A program made the translations under genes and the position numbers. Source: Collinsella aerofaciens (GTDB lineage Bacteria; Actinomycetota; Coriobacteriia; Coriobacteriales; Coriobacteriaceae). Taken from it: a stretch of DNA of 17,556 nt. The notes below the pieces were generated by a model. That model saw only the letters and a program-made list of their open reading frames with translations. It ran no database searches and was not told where the DNA came from. Of the stretch, positions 15,080 through 17,556 are shown piece after piece; within the stretch, counting starts at the first letter, position 1; each line of letters opens with the position of its first letter. The DNA is taken from the NCBI RefSeq assembly GCF_019131995.1, contig NZ_JAHONA010000038.1, forward strand, positions 1 through 17,556. The letters run 5' to 3'.

Positions 15080-17356
15080 ATGTTGAACCTTCTTGAGGGC
15101 ATTGGTTACACCGTTAAAGAAGAGGGCTTTTATAACGTCCCCAAGAAGGTCTCCCATGTACTCTCAATGCATAGGCCTCGATTTGATTTTGGCTCTCGCC
15201 AAGACAATTCTTTTTTTGATGTTATTTTTATTAATGGATGTGATTATTCCGTTCCGCATCCTATTAGGTACCGTGTCGATCATCAGATTGAGGAACTTGA
15301 GGCTGCCGGCTTAACGGTCCAAAAGGTTAATGCCTGGGAGATGGAAAAGGATATTCTTAGGCATGCGCGTACTTTTATTATTTTCCGTTGTCCCCTAAGT
15401 GATGAAGTTGAATCTTTAATTAGGCAGGCAAAAAAACTCAATAAGCGTGTTATTTATGACATTGATGATTTGGTTATCGACACTGCTTATACCGATTCTA
15501 TTCCGTTCGTTAATGCAATGACTGCTCATGATAAGTCTTGCTATGACGATGGAGTCAGGCGAATGGGTGAAACACTGAAGCTTTGCGATTGCGCTATCAC
15601 TACTACTGAGGGGATGGCGGAAGAACTAAAAAAATATGTTCCCAGGGTTTATATAAATAGAAATGTAGCATCTGAATCGATGATTGATTATTCGAATATT
15701 GCTATCTATCGTCGAGATGTACTCCCCAGCTTGCAAAGCTCAAGCGTCTTGCCTGAGGATAGGGTTCCCTACAAGCGAGCGGTTGAGCGTAGGGATGAAA
15801 AACAGAAAACTCAGGAAATCAGAATCGGCTATTTTAGCGGAAGCATTACCCATAATGCAGATTTCAATTTAGTGCTCCCAGCATTATCTAAGGTAATGGA
15901 GACTCATCACAACGTCACCTTGATGGTGGGCGGGGAACTCGATGTTCCTGATGACTTGATGCCATTTTCCGAACGTATTGTCACGTTCCCATTTTGCGAT
16001 TGGCGTCGGCTTCCAAATTATATTGCTTCCTGTGATATCAATATCGCTCCTTTGGAGAACACTCTATTCAATCGAGCTAAATCCGAGAATAAATGGATTG
16101 AATCATCGCTTGTTAAGGTTCCTACGGTTGCTAGCAATGTTGGCGCCTTTAAGAAGATGATTCAGGATGGCGTTACTGGATTTCTCTGCGATGGTGTTGA
16201 GGACTGGTGTGCTGTCCTCAATCGTCTGATATTAGATTCTGATCTTAGGAAGAGCGTCGGCGAATCTGCATATTTATACTGCCATGAGCACTGCACTACT
16301 GTTTCGGCTGCTAAAGCAATCCGAGATATTATTGTAAAAGAACAATCTCCCAATCTCGGAATGGTCATGCCGAGCGTGAATACTAGCGGTGGTGTCTTAG
16401 TCGCCCTTAGGCACCTGTGCATTCTTCAGGACGCTGGTGTTGATGTATTAATACTTAATACCGACGATTCAACAAAGTGGCTTGAAGTTTTCGGACATCG
16501 TATTCCTGTTCTTAATCGCGTCGTTCCAAGTGGCAAACTCGATAAATGCCCTTTGTCGGGTGCAATTGATACTGCGGTTGCAACCCTTTGGGATACTCTT
16601 GATTTTGTTAAACGCTATCCACGTATTGGTAAGAAAAAGTACTTGGTTCAGAACCTGGAGACTGATTTTTATCTTCCAGGAGATAGGCTGCGTCTTCAGG
16701 CGAATTCTACTTATTTAAATAACGATATTGACTACCTGACGATCTCGCCTTGGTGCGAGGAATGGCTTCATGATAGGTTTGGTCAGAATTGTAAGTCGGT
16801 TCCGAATGGACTCGACCTTGCCTCGTTCCCTCATTCTGAGCGTGATTTCTCTATGCCTAAAATTCGGATACTTATTGAGGGGGATTGCGGTTCGGATTAT
16901 AAAAATGTTGATGAAGCTTTCAGGGTAGTGGAAAGGCTTGACTCTGAAAGATATGAGATTTGGTATATGAGCTACACTGGTAAAAAGAAGCCTTGGTACC
17001 GTATCGATAATTTCCTCGGTAGAGTGCCGCATGATCAAATATCAGACATCTATAACCAGTGTCATATTTTATTGAAGACAAGCATTCTCGAAAGTTTTTC
17101 ATATCCCCCGTTGGAGATGATGGCGACCGGCGGCTTTGTTGTTGCTGTTCCCAATGGAGGTAACGCAGAGTTCCTTCGCGATGGATCGAATTGCTTGCTT
17201 TACGGCCGTGGAGATATTGATGCTGCGGTGAGCTGCATTAATCGCATCGTTAATGATCGCGGTCTTCGTGAGACGCTGTATGGCGGGGGATTGAAGACTG
17301 CGGAGGAGAGGGACTGGTCAAAACTGACGGATAAAGTCGTTCACCTATATGACTGA
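15080..17356 (+). CDS. Double-domain GT4-type glycosyltransferase
   Basis: The protein is 758 residues, about twice a normal GT4 enzyme. AGGAG at 15065-15069 overlaps the stop codon of the preceding gene, suggesting coupling. The first GT-B unit (about 45-425) has KRVIYDIDDLV, GYFSGSITHNADF and a Rossmann-like C-terminal half with NIAPLENTLFN and EN-KWIE features. The second (about 425-758) starts NLGMVMPSVNTSGGV, then PNGLDLASF, and ends with an EX7E motif in ESFSYPPLE (Glu671 and Glu679). The second half resembles WsaF/rhamnan-synthesis type GT4 enzymes, so two consecutive sugar transfers by one protein are plausible. It is the last gene of the operon, followed by a strong hairpin. Confidence 0.88.
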   Translation: MLNLLEGIGYTVKEEGFYNVPKKVSHVLSMHRPRFDFGSRQDNSFFDVIFINGCDYSVPHPIRYRVDHQIEELEAAGLTVQKVNAWEMEKDILRHARTFIIFRCPLSDEVESLIRQAKKLNKRVIYDIDDLVIDTAYTDSIPFVNAMTAHDKSCYDDGVRRMGETLKLCDCAITTTEGMAEELKKYVPRVYINRNVASESMIDYSNIAIYRRDVLPSLQSSSVLPEDRVPYKRAVERRDEKQKTQEIRIGYFSGSITHNADFNLVLPALSKVMETHHNVTLMVGGELDVPDDLMPFSERIVTFPFCDWRRLPNYIASCDINIAPLENTLFNRAKSENKWIESSLVKVPTVASNVGAFKKMIQDGVTGFLCDGVEDWCAVLNRLILDSDLRKSVGESAYLYCHEHCTTVSAAKAIRDIIVKEQSPNLGMVMPSVNTSGGVLVALRHLCILQDAGVDVLILNTDDSTKWLEVFGHRIPVLNRVVPSGKLDKCPLSGAIDTAVATLWDTLDFVKRYPRIGKKKYLVQNLETDFYLPGDRLRLQANSTYLNNDIDYLTISPWCEEWLHDRFGQNCKSVPNGLDLASFPHSERDFSMPKIRILIEGDCGSDYKNVDEAFRVVERLDSERYEIWYMSYTGKKKPWYRIDNFLGRVPHDQISDIYNQCHILLKTSILESFSYPPLEMMATGGFVVAVPNGGNAEFLRDGSNCLLYGRGDIDAAVSCINRIVNDRGLRETLYGGGLKTAEERDWSKLTDKVVHLYD

Positions 17357-17379
17357 TACTATAGTTTTAATTTGATGGA

Positions 17380-17431
17380 TGCATACTTGCGGCAACGTAG
17401 ACCTTTAAGTTAACGTTGCCGCAAGTATGCA
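17380..17431 (+). terminator. Perfect 19-bp hairpin at the end of the glycan operon
   Basis: Arms 17380-17398 and 17413-17431 are perfect inverted complements with a 14-base loop, 23 bases after the stop codon. No direct U-run follows. It probably ends the eight-gene operon before rfbA. It also sits at the change from mixed to G/C-rich codon use. Confidence 0.75.
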
Positions 17432-17452
17432 ATGTTTGGCTGCTTTATTATT

Positions 17453-17458
17453 AAGGAG
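17453..17458 (+). promoter_or_regulatory. Ribosome binding site of rfbA
   Basis: AAGGAG lies 7 bases before ATG 17466. An ATG at 17461 is out of frame and meets a stop after one codon, so 17466 is the start. Confidence 0.85.
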
Positions 17459-17465
17459 TTATGTT

Positions 17466-17556
17466 ATGAAAGGCATCATCCTCGCCGGCGGGTCCGGCAC
17501 CCGCCTGTACCCGCTCACGCTCGTGACCTCCAAGCAGCTGCTGCCGGTCTACGACA
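17466..17556 (+). CDS. rfbA: Glucose-1-phosphate thymidylyltransferase (3' partial)
   Basis: Only the first 30 codons are in the window. They encode [18 protein letters not shown] followed by SKQLLPVYD, the nucleotide-binding GGSGTRLxP signature and the [11 protein letters not shown] block typical of RfbA/RmlA. The enzyme joins dTTP and glucose-1-phosphate to make dTDP-glucose, the first step towards dTDP-L-rhamnose and related sugars used by cell-surface glycans. Of the 30 codons, 29 end in G or C, unlike the glycan operon upstream, so it belongs to the native-style composition. The remaining rfb genes presumably lie to the right. Confidence 0.95.
   Translation, partial: MKGIILAGGSGTRLYPLTLVTSKQLLPVYD

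Noticed and set aside
17461..17469. ATG at 17461 before rfbA as a start or regulatory leader
   Set aside because: It gives ATG TTA TGA, a two-residue frame overlapping the true start at 17466, with no sign of a function.
1..17556. Insertion sequences, phage genes, tRNAs or attachment sites at the composition junctions
   Set aside because: No transposase, integrase, tRNA or terminal inverted repeat was found; homologous recombination explains the mosaic better.

Overview
The window looks like a stretch of a Coriobacteriia chromosome, most likely Collinsella or a close relative. The evidence is the family of very large secreted proteins built from ChW (clostridial hydrophobic W) repeats, Gram-positive style signal peptides, strong Shine-Dalgarno sites, and a native codon style ending almost entirely in G or C at both edges of the window. 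The genus is an inference; no rRNA or marker gene is present.

Layout, all genes on the + strand. (1) 1-1611: the 3' part of a ChW-repeat protein ending in an NlpC/P60-like cysteine hydrolase domain. (2) 1789-4824: a 1011-residue ChW protein with 15 repeats in five triads and a C-terminal YkuD L,D-transpeptidase. (3) 5010-8177: a 1055-residue secreted protein with three ChW repeats, a beta-rich Ig-like region, a domain I assign to the GT80 sialyltransferase family, and six more ChW repeats. Each of these three genes ends in a long hairpin and appears to be its own transcription unit. (4) 8394-17356: a tightly packed eight-gene glycan operon holding a GT8, a GT2 with a DQDD motif, a Wzx-like flippase, a DPMS-like polyprenyl-phosphate glycosyltransferase, its DUF2304 partner, a second short GT2, a DUF2142 multi-spanning membrane protein and a 758-residue double GT4 protein. 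(5) 17466-17556: the start of rfbA (glucose-1-phosphate thymidylyltransferase).

Composition is mosaic. The first 675 bases and the rfbA start use almost only G/C-ending codons (65 of the first 66 codons; 29 of the 30 rfbA codons visible), while the block between uses mixed third positions (35 of the 66 codons starting at 676). The left switch falls inside a ChW repeat of gene 1 and the right one in the short gap before rfbA. This suggests that the surface-protein and glycan block was exchanged as a unit, with the left crossover in ChW-coding DNA.

How the parts may work together (inference): the glycosyltransferases, flippase and membrane proteins build and export a cell-surface polysaccharide, with dTDP-sugar supply from the rfb genes that begin at the right edge. 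The ChW proteins are exported and held at the surface through their repeats, carrying wall-cutting (NlpC/P60), wall-crosslinking (L,D-transpeptidase) and glycan-modifying (GT80-like) activities. The most notable observation is the exported, ChW-flanked GT80-like domain. It keeps the family's Asp, His and Ser-Ser motifs at nearly the spacing of the Pasteurella enzyme, yet its signal peptide would place it outside the cell, where a CMP-sialic acid donor is not normally available.
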